Assembly: GCF_002157225.2 (NCBI RefSeq)
Contig: NZ_CP020038.1
Location: 4,432,501-4,496,500, forward strand
Source: Agarilytica rhodophyticola
GTDB lineage: Bacteria > Pseudomonadota > Gammaproteobacteria > Pseudomonadales > Cellvibrionaceae
Direction of reading: 5' to 3'
Length of the DNA: 64,000 nucleotides
Shown: one piece after another, positions 1-9,571 of the stretch
How the letters are laid out: the number at the start of each line of letters is the position of its first letter
Numbering within the stretch: the stretch's first letter is position 1
Translations under genes and position numbers: made by a program
Notes under the pieces: model-generated
What the model was told of the DNA's origin: nothing
The model's database searches: none
Seen by the model: only the letters and a program-made list of their open reading frames with translations

Positions 1-333
1 CTAAAGGATTTATTTAGTCTTAGTAATTTTGATGCAGTGAAAAAGTTTATCGGTATATTTGAGTACAATAAAATATGGGTTGTGAAAAATGGAGCCAATA
101 GTATTTTTTTTCATAGTGAAGAAGTATCTTTTATGTACCCGATCAATCCGATCAAAGCAGTTGTAGACAGTACAGCTGCCGGAGATTCATTCAACGGTAG
201 CTTTATATCAGCGATCATACGTAATAAAGATATTACAGAAGCAATGAAATATGCTACTAACATTGCAAGAAGGGTGATACAACATAGAGGCGCAATACTG
301 CCAAAAGAAGATTATCACTACACTATCAATTAG
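1..333 (+). CDS. PfkB-family sugar kinase, C-terminal part (probable 2-keto-3-deoxy-gluconate/galactonate kinase)
   Basis: The reading frame is open from the first base, so this is the 3' end of a gene whose start lies outside the window. The visible part carries the PfkB signature DSTAAGDSFNGSF, with the catalytic Asp in AAGD. The family is ribokinase-like and phosphorylates sugars with ATP. KdgK-type members end in a similar way. It lies 55 bp upstream of a GH117 anhydrogalactosidase on the same strand, which suggests it phosphorylates the 2-keto-3-deoxy-galactonate formed from 3,6-anhydro-L-galactose. The substrate is inferred from context, since PfkB C-termini are poorly discriminating. 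Confidence 0.75.
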   Translation, partial: LKDLFSLSNFDAVKKFIGIFEYNKIWVVKNGANSIFFHSEEVSFMYPINPIKAVVDSTAAGDSFNGSFISAIIRNKDITEAMKYATNIARRVIQHRGAILPKEDYHYTIN

Positions 334-388
334 ACTCTGTTAGTCATGAAAAAACAATAAAAATATATAATAAAGAAGAAGTTTAGCA

Positions 389-1474
389 ATGCAAAAAAAT
401 AAGTTGAGCAAGGCATCTTTAAGGGCTATCGAACGTGGTTATGATAATACCAATGCTGATTGGCTGTTCGAGTTTGAAATTGAGACACTGGGCGGAGACT
501 TCTGCTATCAAGAAAACTTAATCAGGCGAGATCCTTCGTCGGTCATAAAAATAGACAGGCTATACCACTGTTGGTATACACGAGGTGAAGGAGAAACCAT
601 AGGTTTTGGTAGTGGTGATCCTGAAGATAAGGTATTTCCTTGGGATAAAACAGAAGTATGGCATGCGACATCAAGTGACGGGTATATATGGAAGGAATGC
701 GGGCCTGCAATAAAGGCCGGAGAGAACGGGGAATACGATGATAGAGCCGTATTCACACCTGAAATACTAGTCTATAAAGGTACGTATTATTTAGTCTATC
801 AAACCGTTAAAGCACCGTACCTCAATCGTACTAAAGAATATATTGCTATGGCTAAGAGCCAATCGCCATATGGCCCATGGCAAAAATCTAAAACACCAAT
901 ATTAAGCCCTACTGATAATGGGATTTGGTATGGCGAGCAAGATAATCGTTTTATTGTAAAACAATGTGGTGACTTCGACAGCCATAAAGTGCACGACCCT
1001 TGCCTTATGTACTACAAAAATAAGTTTTACCTTTATTATAAGGGGGAAATGATGGGTGAAAATATGAACTTCGGCGGCCGACAAATAAAACACGGCGTCG
1101 CAATTGCCGACAATATCGAAGGGCCATATATCAAGTCTGAGTTTAATCCCATTTCCAATAGTGGTCATGAGGTTGTGATATGGCATTATAACGGTGGAAT
1201 TGCCTCCTTACTCACTACCGACGGCCCAGAAAAGAACACATGCCAGTGGGCTGCAGACGGCGTAAATTTTGACATTATGTCTCATATCAAGACTCCTCCA
1301 GAAGCCATAGGTATATTTCGCGACGAAAATGCTCAAATATCTAATGATCCTCTTAGCGGGATAAGTTGGGGGTTATGTCATAAATATGATAGTTCATGGA
1401 ACTGGAATTATATTTGTCGTTTCAAAACTAAACGACAAATTCTCGACTCGGGAACTTATCAAAATATTAGCTAA
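389..1474 (+). CDS. GH117 alpha-1,3-L-neoagarooligosaccharide hydrolase (neoagarobiose hydrolase)
   Basis: The 361-residue protein has the usual length and features of GH117, a five-bladed beta-propeller family that removes 3,6-anhydro-L-galactose from the non-reducing end of neoagarooligosaccharides. Residues 116-125 ([10 protein letters not shown]) hold the Asp pair that includes the expected general base. D203 in VHDPCLMYY and the H260-E261 pair in [10 protein letters not shown] match the active-site positions reported for the family, including the unusual catalytic His. There is no signal peptide, so it should act in the cytoplasm on imported disaccharides. It sits between the PfkB kinase and the GH50 agarase on the same strand (24 bp to the latter), probably in one operon. 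Confidence 0.93.
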   Translation: MQKNKLSKASLRAIERGYDNTNADWLFEFEIETLGGDFCYQENLIRRDPSSVIKIDRLYHCWYTRGEGETIGFGSGDPEDKVFPWDKTEVWHATSSDGYIWKECGPAIKAGENGEYDDRAVFTPEILVYKGTYYLVYQTVKAPYLNRTKEYIAMAKSQSPYGPWQKSKTPILSPTDNGIWYGEQDNRFIVKQCGDFDSHKVHDPCLMYYKNKFYLYYKGEMMGENMNFGGRQIKHGVAIADNIEGPYIKSEFNPISNSGHEVVIWHYNGGIASLLTTDGPEKNTCQWAADGVNFDIMSHIKTPPEAIGIFRDENAQISNDPLSGISWGLCHKYDSSWNWNYICRFKTKRQILDSGTYQNIS

Positions 1475-1498
1475 CAACAATATTCTAAAGGAATCATC

Positions 1499-3850
1499 AT
1501 GGGTAAAGCGGTTATATCCTGCTCTATATTATCTGTTTTTTGTATATTAACCTCATGTCAACATAGTGACATGACATATAGAAATGTTTTCCCAGAGCCA
1601 CTTTATAGTTTTGAAAAAAACAATAATGAACAAGGGATATCATTTATAAACGCCCAAGGAAAAACAACAGATAGATATGCCACACACGGAAAACAAGCGC
1701 TAAACATACAATATTCTTCACAACAACATTCATATGCAAGCGTTAATTTCCAACCAAAAAAACCATGGGACTGGAGCCAATATAAAAATTTCAGTATCGC
1801 TTTTGATATTGGCAACCAAGGTAAATTTTCCAGCCACCTTTACCTTGATATAGAAGATATAGACGGCAATATATACACTCGTAGCGTTAATGTCGCTGTA
1901 GGATCTGAGCATACGTATTATGCGAAAATGCATGGGCATGATTTGAGCAATGATAAAAATGATTTAAACTTAAGTTCTGGTCTACGCTCCAACCCTCCTA
2001 CCTGGCAAAGCAAGGATATTACATTTATTTCAATGTGGGGTAAAAAAAATCTCAACATTGAAGGTATTACTCGCATAAGCTTAAGTGTTCAGAGTAACCT
2101 TCATGATAAAGAGATAGTTATCGATAATATTAGATTAATTGAAAATCCCACACAAGATAAACACTACCTTACTAATATTGTCGATCAATTTGGACAAAAT
2201 GCTAAGATAGATTTCGATGGTAAAATTCACTCAAAGAAAGAGCTTTTACAATACCGCGATCGAGAACTCGCATTGCTCAGAGAAAAAACACTATTTACCG
2301 AACGTTCAAAATTTAGTGGCTGGAAAAACGGGCCGAAGCTAAAAGCTAGCGGATATTTTCGTACTGAGAAAATTAATGGGAAGTGGAGCTTAGTAGATCC
2401 AGAAGGCTATTTATACTTTGCAACAGGTATTGACATAATTCGTCTTTCAAACTCATCGACCATGACAGGTTACGATTTCGATAATTCATTAATCCAACAG
2501 CGTAGTGATGACGATATTACTCCAGAGGACTCCACGGGTTTGAACAGGGTTTCAGAGAAAGTTCTGTCCACAAGGAAAAATATTGCTTCGATTCGTACAA
2601 ACATGTTCGAGTGGCTACCTGCATACAATAGTCCTCTTGGGAATCATTTCGGCTATCGCCGTTCGGCACATTCTGGACCATTAAAACAAGGAGAAACTTT
2701 TAGCTTTTATAGTGCTAACTTAGAGCGTAAATATGGTGAAACATCCCCGCAGTCATATTTAAAAGACTGGAAAAGAGTGACCATTGATAGAATGTTACAC
2801 TGGGGATTCACATCCTTAGGTAATTGGACAGATCCTATGTATTACCACGAGAATAAAATTCCTTATTTTGCTAATGGTTGGATTATTGGCGATTTTAAAA
2901 CGGTTTCAAGTGGTAATGATTTTTGGAGCCCTATGCCCGATGTATTTGATCCTGCATTCAAAAAACGAGCAATTGCGACAGCAAAAAAAGTTGCTGAAGA
3001 AGTGAAAGGTAATCCTTGGTGCGTTGGAGTATTTATCGATAACGAAAAAAGTTTTGGTAGGCCGGAAACAAACGAGAGTAGATATGGTATTGTTCTGCAT
3101 ACACTTAGACGTGATGGAAAAACGGTGCCTACAAAATCAGAATTCACGCGTCTTATGAAAAAAAAATACAGCACTATTAGCGCGATTAATAGTGCCTGGA
3201 AAAAGTCTTTCAAAAACTGGCAAGAGTTTGATAAAGGCATTGATTCATCAATTAATACAAAACCTCAACTGACCGATTACTCCTTACTCCTTAAAGCATA
3301 TGCTGAGCAATATTTTAAAATCGTGAATGAAGCGATAAAGTCATATATGCCAAATCATTTATATTTTGGTGCTCGTTTTCCCGATTGGGGAATGCCAATG
3401 GAAGTTATTGAAGCATCGGCTAAACATGTAGATGTGATAAGCTACAATTCATATAAAGAAGGTTTGCCTCAATACAAATGGGATTTTTTAAAGAAGATAG
3501 ATAAACCTAGTATAATTGGAGAATTTCATATCGGAGCCGCCGACAGCGGCTTATATCATCCAGGCTTGATACATGCGGCGGATCAAAAAGATAGAGCTCG
3601 TATGTATACGGATTATATGTACTCAGTAATAGACAACCCATATTTTGTCGGGGCTCATTGGTTTCAATATATAGATTCACCAATTACCGGACGTGCTTAC
3701 GATGGTGAGAACTATAATGTAGGCTTTGTCTCCGTAGCCGATATCCCCTACACAGAAATGGTCAATGCGGCAAAATCTCTCCATAGTAACATGTATAAAC
3801 GGCGATTTTCAGAACTTCCTGAATTGTTATCAAGTAAAAAAAACAATTAA
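1499..3850 (+). CDS. GH50 exo-beta-agarase, lipoprotein
   Basis: The 783-residue protein resembles the Aga50D type of GH50, which releases neoagarobiose from agarose and neoagarooligosaccharides. The N-terminus ends in a lipobox (LTSC, Cys20) followed by Gln, so it is a lipoprotein probably held in the outer membrane. Residues about 30-215 look like a beta-sandwich carbohydrate-binding part, and the TIM barrel follows from about 280. E516 in FIDNEKSFG is the likely acid/base and E675 in IIGEFHIGAADSG the nucleophile; their spacing of 159 is close to that known for the family. An AGGAA ribosome binding site 7 bp before the ATG supports the start. Its product would feed the GH117 enzyme encoded just upstream. 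Confidence 0.93.
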   Translation: MGKAVISCSILSVFCILTSCQHSDMTYRNVFPEPLYSFEKNNNEQGISFINAQGKTTDRYATHGKQALNIQYSSQQHSYASVNFQPKKPWDWSQYKNFSIAFDIGNQGKFSSHLYLDIEDIDGNIYTRSVNVAVGSEHTYYAKMHGHDLSNDKNDLNLSSGLRSNPPTWQSKDITFISMWGKKNLNIEGITRISLSVQSNLHDKEIVIDNIRLIENPTQDKHYLTNIVDQFGQNAKIDFDGKIHSKKELLQYRDRELALLREKTLFTERSKFSGWKNGPKLKASGYFRTEKINGKWSLVDPEGYLYFATGIDIIRLSNSSTMTGYDFDNSLIQQRSDDDITPEDSTGLNRVSEKVLSTRKNIASIRTNMFEWLPAYNSPLGNHFGYRRSAHSGPLKQGETFSFYSANLERKYGETSPQSYLKDWKRVTIDRMLHWGFTSLGNWTDPMYYHENKIPYFANGWIIGDFKTVSSGNDFWSPMPDVFDPAFKKRAIATAKKVAEEVKGNPWCVGVFIDNEKSFGRPETNESRYGIVLHTLRRDGKTVPTKSEFTRLMKKKYSTISAINSAWKKSFKNWQEFDKGIDSSINTKPQLTDYSLLLKAYAEQYFKIVNEAIKSYMPNHLYFGARFPDWGMPMEVIEASAKHVDVISYNSYKEGLPQYKWDFLKKIDKPSIIGEFHIGAADSGLYHPGLIHAADQKDRARMYTDYMYSVIDNPYFVGAHWFQYIDSPITGRAYDGENYNVGFVSVADIPYTEMVNAAKSLHSNMYKRRFSELPELLSSKKNN

Positions 3851-3865
3851 ATTATCACACCAATA

Positions 3866-3901
3866 GTTAGGTCATTGCTTTGTAGAAAGTAATGACCTAA
3901 C
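3866..3901. terminator. Hairpin between convergent GH50 and beta-helix genes
   Basis: Positions 3866-3881 and 3886-3901 form a 16-bp stem with one G-T pair and a 4-nt loop. The arms begin GTTAGGTCATT and end AATGACCTAAC. It lies between two converging genes and probably ends transcription from both sides, although no clear U-tract follows it. Confidence 0.65.
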
Positions 3902-3920
3902 AATCTATATATAGGTTCAA

Positions 3921-5633
3921 CTAACGAAATTTAAAACGTTGATTGTCTCCACCATGACAAGACCACTGATAAATATTAGCGCCATTTCTTTCTGATACCC
4001 CTGCGACATCTAAACATTTATTACTGTGACGAGCAATTATTCGAAACCAGCCATTATTACTGTTATCAAGTTTAAATTGTTGATCTCTTGCACCGACACA
4101 ATCCCACTGGACTACATTAGCCCCATTAGTGTTAGAACCTCCGGCTACCCCTAAACACTTATTGTTTTTGGTACGGATTTCATAAAACCCATCATTTTTC
4201 GACACTATAGTAAAATTTTGATTAGCGTTTTTCTCGACACAAGACCATTGATGAATATTCGTGCCTCTTGCAGGCGAACCAGAGTCCAAATCAAGACATT
4301 TGTTGCTATGTCGTATTTCTAAAGATGTTACACCAATAGGAGGCTTAACTTCTGTATTCGAGCTATCACGATCATGATATTCGTAAGCCCCTATATCTGG
4401 GTTAATACGACGATCGCCATCAAAATCTTTAGCAGGAGCATTTTGTGAGGTGCCCGCATTGATTGCAGGAGAATCAGGTCTAAGCCTAAAATTTCCAGCT
4501 GCAGCATTAACAAAGCGTGGATTAACGTTACTAAGATTATGAGAGGCAACATAAGCACCATGCTCAAAACGCAAATCAGTTCCGTTATTATAGGCAATGT
4601 TATTACGGAATATCATACGATGAGAGTCGGGAAAATTTAATAAAATTCCAAAACGAGGATTACCAAACATTGTGTTGTTGACAACTTCAATATCGTAAAC
4701 ATCGCCAGGGCCACCTGGGTGATCATAAATCATAATACCATCTTCAGTGTTATTATAAAGTAGATTATTATAGACTCGAATGTCGTGTATATCACCCTCA
4801 CCTTCAGTCATAATAGCAATACCCTGGCCTTCATTCTCCCAAGAACGATTATTAAATATTTCTATATTTTTGAGAAATGGTTTGGGATACCCAGGTAAAA
4901 TCCCAGCTGCATCAAGATAAATTCCACGGCGCGTTAAATGGTGTACACGATTATTTTTAATAACACCATTTTTAGCGCCTAGTTTAACATCAATACCTTC
5001 GCCTCCATTTATAGGATTACCGCCATTAAATACCTCATTACCTGATATTTCAAAGTTAACCACACCATTAGAGAGTGTAATACATTCATTATAACCACCA
5101 TTATTAGCCTTCTCTATTTTGTTATTTAATATCTTAACATTACGAATATTTTCATATTTGCCAGGGTCTTTTCTCCAACCTACGCCCCATACGCCTATGC
5201 CCGATCCATATGTATCAAAGGTATGGTTATTCGAGAGTGTAATATGAGATGCAGGGCCTTCAACATAAAAACCCTCTGCACGGGTTTTTTGGACTTTGAT
5301 TCCCGATACACGAATAAAACTTTTTTTAATAATTCTAAAAGTTCCACCTTCTAGTACCACACGCTTTTCGTCACCTGGTTTTGCATCAAAACTAATCCAT
5401 GCGTTAGAACGACCACTATGTTTAATAGAAACATCTCCTCTATATGTCCCTCTGGAAATATACACTTGGTCACCTGCTTTTACTGACGATGCCGCCTTTT
5501 GAATAGTTTTCCAGGGAGAATTGACGGCTCCTGAATTATTATCATTACCATTTTTTGATACATAATAATTTTTGGCAGTAGCTGCGCAACTTATAGATAT
5601 AAGCAACAAGACATAATACATCTTTCTTAACAT
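3921..5633 (-). CDS. Secreted right-handed parallel beta-helix protein with C-terminal CBM13
   Basis: The chosen start is the ATG at 5633, not a longer frame to 5723, because TCTGGAG lies about 10 bp upstream and a typical signal peptide follows (MLRKMYYVLLL to ATA). The 570-residue product opens with YYVSKNGNDNNSG and SPWKTIQKA, the entry motif of DUF1565/pectate-lyase-like beta-helix proteins, followed by many N-rich coils to about residue 390. Residues about 437-570 are a three-repeat ricin-type CBM13 (NKCLD, QW motifs). Beta-helix enzymes include polysaccharide lyases and hydrolases. With an agarase on either side, a galactan-active enzyme is plausible, but no catalytic residues can be named and the family is not established. 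Confidence 0.8.
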   Translation of the reverse strand: MLRKMYYVLLLISISCAATAKNYYVSKNGNDNNSGAVNSPWKTIQKAASSVKAGDQVYISRGTYRGDVSIKHSGRSNAWISFDAKPGDEKRVVLEGGTFRIIKKSFIRVSGIKVQKTRAEGFYVEGPASHITLSNNHTFDTYGSGIGVWGVGWRKDPGKYENIRNVKILNNKIEKANNGGYNECITLSNGVVNFEISGNEVFNGGNPINGGEGIDVKLGAKNGVIKNNRVHHLTRRGIYLDAAGILPGYPKPFLKNIEIFNNRSWENEGQGIAIMTEGEGDIHDIRVYNNLLYNNTEDGIMIYDHPGGPGDVYDIEVVNNTMFGNPRFGILLNFPDSHRMIFRNNIAYNNGTDLRFEHGAYVASHNLSNVNPRFVNAAAGNFRLRPDSPAINAGTSQNAPAKDFDGDRRINPDIGAYEYHDRDSSNTEVKPPIGVTSLEIRHSNKCLDLDSGSPARGTNIHQWSCVEKNANQNFTIVSKNDGFYEIRTKNNKCLGVAGGSNTNGANVVQWDCVGARDQQFKLDNSNNGWFRIIARHSNKCLDVAGVSERNGANIYQWSCHGGDNQRFKFR

Positions 5634-6109
5634 ATTTGTTAACTCCAGAAATTTAAAGATGGATAAATCGGTTATTGTGTGATAGGAATAAAAATTCAGA
5701 TAAAGCAATATTTTAGTGATCAAATCACAATCGTTAAATAATGATTTAAAGAGCTAGCATGAACGTAAAAGTAGATAAAATCGTGAAGAGGATTCACAGT
5801 AAATAAATTAGTTTATTTTTGTATAATTCCGCCTGAATAACAAAGCGCTTTTAAGAAATGCATTAAGCAACCATAAGGTTCGCGATATAGATTCACTATA
5901 GTAGCTGGAAGTTCTATATTTAGAGATGACAAATTAAAAGTTTATCCGAAATAAAAAATAGTAGTTAACAAGTATTTAGCATCAGCGTAATGAAGCATAA
6001 CGTAAGTATAAAAGTAAATTTTTGGGGCAAAAAAGATACGGGAGTTTTGATAAAAACACTCCCGCATAGAAAAGTATGCCAATGATCAGCTTATTAACAT
6101 CTAATTTTA
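5634..6109. other. 476-bp intergenic region upstream of the beta-helix gene
   Basis: This AT-rich stretch holds the promoter side of the beta-helix gene and the terminator of the GH86 gene. No open frame with a credible start, no RNA gene and no repeat could be recognised. Confidence 0.5.
6029..6064 (-). terminator. Rho-independent terminator of the GH86 gene
   Basis: Read on the minus strand, CGGGAG and CTCCCG arms (6059-6064 and 6039-6044) enclose an inner TTTT/AAAA pairing and are followed by a U-rich run (plus-strand A-run near 6029-6034). It starts 46 bp after the GH86 stop codon. Confidence 0.75.
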
Positions 6110-9100
6110 CTATTGAGATTCAAAAACGATAGAATCTCCATTCCATTGCCAGGGAGAAGAGCCAAAACTCTGCACCCTTAGCGTATATCGGCCAGGAGCT
6201 GGTACCGTAATATTACCAATACTAAACTTTTGAAAGTCTGTCCAACCTTGCGTACTAGTCAGCTCGGAAGATCCAACTTCCGTATTGTTTAGCATCAAAC
6301 GTACACCTAAATCTCCAGTCATAGGTGAGGCAGCAAAAATATCAGCACGATAAGTTCCGGTATTACTAAAGTTTACACTGTATTCAGCCCAGTCACCGCT
6401 GGTATTAAAATCTACATAGGTACCATTAATTCTAAAACCCGTCACTGTATCGCCAAATACAGGAGCACCTTGTTTATTAGTGTCAGTAAAAGATTCCATT
6501 TCTACTACCACCGTATCCACTGGAGATGGTGTCGGTGTCGGTGTAGGGAGAATTGTCGGAATAGGTGTCGGGGCCGGAGTAGAGCTTCCCTGAATACGTA
6601 TATTAATACTATCAGTGAGAGCACCATCAACTGTCGTAGCTGTGATAGTGACATTACCTTCGTTATTTCCCGTTACTAAACCGTTAGCATCGACACTAGC
6701 AATACTTGGATTAGATGAGGTCCAATTAACTTGTTTATTAGATGCGTTAATAGGAGAAAAGCTTGATACCAAAGCGATAGAGTTATCAATACCTATATCT
6801 TGAGTTCCCGACTTGCTAATAGCAAAACTAGAAACGCTAATGCAGGATACACAATCCGCTTCTACACTACGAGAAATTTGGGTATCCATATCCCATACTT
6901 GCAAACTAATGGCAGCAGCCTCGCCTGCGGCGAGCGTTGCAAACTCTATAGTGTTATTGCTAGAGTCACTCAAGTACTCGATAGGAACGGGAATTTCCAT
7001 AGTCCCCATAAGCTTATTATACACTTGATCTTCACCACGCCAATCTGCATCAAACTCTACATCATTACCGTTAACTTTTAGAAACACGCGGCTATCTGAA
7101 GAATCGGTATAGAACTGATTGTTGAGGAAGAAAGCTCCTGTAATTCGTAATTGGGCTTCACCTTGGGCAGGTTTATGAACTCCATTTATCTGAGTCATCA
7201 GAACTGCTGGTGTAGAGACACGGTAAGGTTCCTGGTTAGTCAAAGGCTCTGCATGATATTTCGTTTCTTTACTTTCAAAGGGCAGCGATACTGCATCAGC
7301 ATATTCAATATCAAGAATTATCGTAGCGTCCCCACCTACTGTAACATTCTCGGGTAATGAATTTAAGTAAGCATCCGCAAGCACAGGTTTACCCATGCCA
7401 TTATTTGGATTATTGTCAACATCAATTTGTTCGTCTAAGTACAAATGACGCATACGTATACTTTTAATGGAGTTATTATTGACACCCGCAAATGACAAAT
7501 CAACATTAGTAGATTCGGTATGTAAGCTATTTACAATAACGTACATATGATGCTCACCATTATCACTATTAACGTAGGCGTCAACTTGCACATCGCGATC
7601 AGTCGAATAAGTATCAATACGTGTACCCTCTACATCCTGCCACAATTCATACCATTTAATCGCCGGGTTAAAGTTCCAAGTACAATTGATATATGCTGTT
7701 GCTGTTTCATCACAGGTTGAATAATCACGGTCTAATAATGACTGAGCATATGGCGCTTCTTTACCTTCATCCCCCCATTGGCCTTTTACTACAATAAAAG
7801 GTAGTGAAGAAACAATATAATCAGGTCGCTCTAGGAACTGCATTAGCATTTGCGAAAAAGGCTTTAATTTTTCCCAACGCATTCTAGATCGATCAAGTTC
7901 GGTTCCTTGGGTTAAATATTTTCCTGAAACGGCACCATATTCAGATACTATAACTTCTTTTCTTTGTCCTAGTATTTTTCCATCATACCACTCTAGCATA
8001 TCTATCATACCTTCACTGTGGAGCCCAGATCTTATCCGCGCTCCATCAGTTTGCCATTTCGGCCAATCATAAATATGAATGGAATAAAAATCCATATTAG
8101 CACCAGCAACATCCAAAAATCGTTTCCAAATTACATCCCACTGATACCAAGGTGTCGAGGTTGTCATCCCCATCGTCTCTGATTCAGCGAAAATACCATC
8201 ACGTATTACATTTTTTAACGCGACACTACCAGCATCATTACCATAAAATGCATTTAACAATGTGTCATTAGCGAGGCGCGGCGCGCCAAAAGCAGTAGAG
8301 TCACCCAAATGAAAATCATGCAAGCCCCATGTCATTCCACCTATCTTGGGAGCTTTATCACCAAGTTTTTCACGGATAACGTCAGCAACCACATTGTGAT
8401 AACGAAATAGTTCTTCCCAAGTAGACAGGTGTCCTTCTGGTCCTGTTGTATTCATTTGCATATCGGGTTCGTTAACTACCTCCCAATATTTTGGCATTGG
8501 GATAGTTTGCGGATCACCTTCATTTCTTAAATGAAATTCTTCTAGATATTTTGCGTACCATTCCCCAGCCTGCTCAAACGTGCGTGGTCGCCAGGGATCA
8601 TCGCTACCTAAAGCTCCGCCAAACCACGAATAAGAACTCCAGTTGGGAAAAGCAGGTCGAGGTTGAGAACTCATTATCATCGATTCAGTTCGATTATAAT
8701 AAGGTATCGCATCCTTAAATTTATCCGTTAGTAGAAAATGATATTCATCAGCCAATTCTTCTACATGGTTTAAATCGGCATGATCAGGGTGTCCCCATGG
8801 AAAAGGATCTCCTTGACCTGGTGGTGTAGAACGACTTCGATCACCTTTTGTTTGTCCAAAATAATACATCGGCGTACCGGTATCACGACCAAAATGAACG
8901 CCTAAGCTCATCAAATAATCTAATTTATCTTTTTCACCAATCCACTCATTTTCAATTGGACTTGCATGAATGGTAATACGACGCTCTCTTCCAAAGTTGG
9001 AAACACCATTTACAGAGTGTTTTACATTAGCATTAATATCGACTTTAACTGTTTGTGAGAAAGCAACATTAGATAGCCCACTCGCAATAATTGCAGACAC

Positions 9101-9139
9101 AAAGCCAATAGCAACTGCTAAAGGACGCTTGTTTAACAT
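6110..9139 (-). CDS. GH86 beta-agarase/beta-porphyranase with Big2 and CBM6 domains
   Basis: The 1009-residue secreted protein starts with a signal peptide (cleavage near AFS-QT, residue 29). Residues about 30-650 form the GH86 catalytic part, with E224 in WEVVNEPDM as acid/base and E400 in VIVSEYGAVSG as nucleophile. A bacterial Ig-like Big2 domain follows at about 760-845, then a Pro/Thr linker, then a CBM6 (about 875-1009, VVEMESF to SIVFESQ) expected to bind agarose chain ends. GH86 members cut agarose or porphyran, and sequence reading alone does not decide which. AGAGGA lies 6 bp before the ATG. The gene diverges from the GH16 gene across 432 bp of shared regulatory DNA. Confidence 0.9.
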   Translation of the reverse strand: MLNKRPLAVAIGFVSAIIASGLSNVAFSQTVKVDINANVKHSVNGVSNFGRERRITIHASPIENEWIGEKDKLDYLMSLGVHFGRDTGTPMYYFGQTKGDRSRSTPPGQGDPFPWGHPDHADLNHVEELADEYHFLLTDKFKDAIPYYNRTESMIMSSQPRPAFPNWSSYSWFGGALGSDDPWRPRTFEQAGEWYAKYLEEFHLRNEGDPQTIPMPKYWEVVNEPDMQMNTTGPEGHLSTWEELFRYHNVVADVIREKLGDKAPKIGGMTWGLHDFHLGDSTAFGAPRLANDTLLNAFYGNDAGSVALKNVIRDGIFAESETMGMTTSTPWYQWDVIWKRFLDVAGANMDFYSIHIYDWPKWQTDGARIRSGLHSEGMIDMLEWYDGKILGQRKEVIVSEYGAVSGKYLTQGTELDRSRMRWEKLKPFSQMLMQFLERPDYIVSSLPFIVVKGQWGDEGKEAPYAQSLLDRDYSTCDETATAYINCTWNFNPAIKWYELWQDVEGTRIDTYSTDRDVQVDAYVNSDNGEHHMYVIVNSLHTESTNVDLSFAGVNNNSIKSIRMRHLYLDEQIDVDNNPNNGMGKPVLADAYLNSLPENVTVGGDATIILDIEYADAVSLPFESKETKYHAEPLTNQEPYRVSTPAVLMTQINGVHKPAQGEAQLRITGAFFLNNQFYTDSSDSRVFLKVNGNDVEFDADWRGEDQVYNKLMGTMEIPVPIEYLSDSSNNTIEFATLAAGEAAAISLQVWDMDTQISRSVEADCVSCISVSSFAISKSGTQDIGIDNSIALVSSFSPINASNKQVNWTSSNPSIASVDANGLVTGNNEGNVTITATTVDGALTDSINIRIQGSSTPAPTPIPTILPTPTPTPSPVDTVVVEMESFTDTNKQGAPVFGDTVTGFRINGTYVDFNTSGDWAEYSVNFSNTGTYRADIFAASPMTGDLGVRLMLNNTEVGSSELTSTQGWTDFQKFSIGNITVPAPGRYTLRVQSFGSSPWQWNGDSIVFESQ

Positions 9140-9305
9140 TTATCATTCCTCTGTTTTATAAGATATAAATTGAAAAAAATTAATAAACGACAATAAAGAA
9201 AATTTATGCGCTAAAAAATCAACATCACAAAATAATAAAACTTAAAATATTGCCTATTAGTAGAAAATCAAAAAATTGTCAGACATTTAATTAAACTAAA
9301 AAACC

Positions 9306-9326
9306 AAATTGTTAAATGTAGACAAT
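9306..9326. promoter_or_regulatory. Direct repeat copy 1, candidate operator
   Basis: This 21-bp sequence (AAATTGTTAAATGTAGACAAT) differs from the copy at 9427-9447 at two positions. The pair sits between the divergent GH86 and GH16 genes with 121 bp between starts. Confidence 0.5.
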
Positions 9327-9426
9327 AATAAATTCCATTATTTAATCTGAAAAATCAATCGCGATTATTTGAAAATGCTTCACAGCTCACCTTTCAATAA
9401 AAACATACTTCAAACCATTGAAAAAT

Positions 9427-9447
9427 AAATTGTTAATTGTATACAAT
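9427..9447. promoter_or_regulatory. Direct repeat copy 2 with palindrome ATTGTATACAAT
   Basis: Positions 9436-9447 are a perfect 12-bp palindrome, ATTGTATACAAT. Its TTGT-AT-ACAA layout resembles operators of GntR/FadR-type regulators such as those of uronate pathways. No such regulator gene is in the window, so the cognate protein is unknown. Confidence 0.55.
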
Positions 9448-9467
9448 CTGCTTTTCACCAGGAAAAC

Positions 9468-9477
9468 TTTGGAATGT
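9468..9477 (+). promoter_or_regulatory. TTTGGAATGT motif upstream of GH16
   Basis: The ten bases recur exactly at 14069-14078 before the P450 operon. In both places the motif is followed by a CGCA and, further down, a TATAG resembling a -10 element. It may be a binding site for the AraC-type regulator encoded between the two genes; this is inference. Confidence 0.4.
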
Positions 9478-9571
9478 GGCGCAAAGGAAATTTGATATAG
9501 CGTTAAGAAATATCAATCTTTAATCATAGATATCTGTTTATACCTTTCTAAAACTATAAGTAGGTAAAGAA

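Larger units (their letters stand above)
9140..9571. promoter_or_regulatory. Divergent promoter region between GH86 and GH16 genes
   Basis: This 432-bp AT-rich region must drive both galactanase genes in opposite directions. It contains two 21-bp direct repeats, one with a perfect palindrome, and a TTTGGAATGT motif shared with the P450 operon promoter; these are listed separately. No small gene was seen. Confidence 0.6.

Noticed and set aside
2863-3240. 125-codon minus-strand frame inside GH50
   Set aside because: It is an antisense shadow of a well-supported catalytic domain.
5634-5723. N-terminal extension of the beta-helix gene
   Set aside because: The extension would bury the signal peptide; the ATG at 5633 has a good ribosome binding site.
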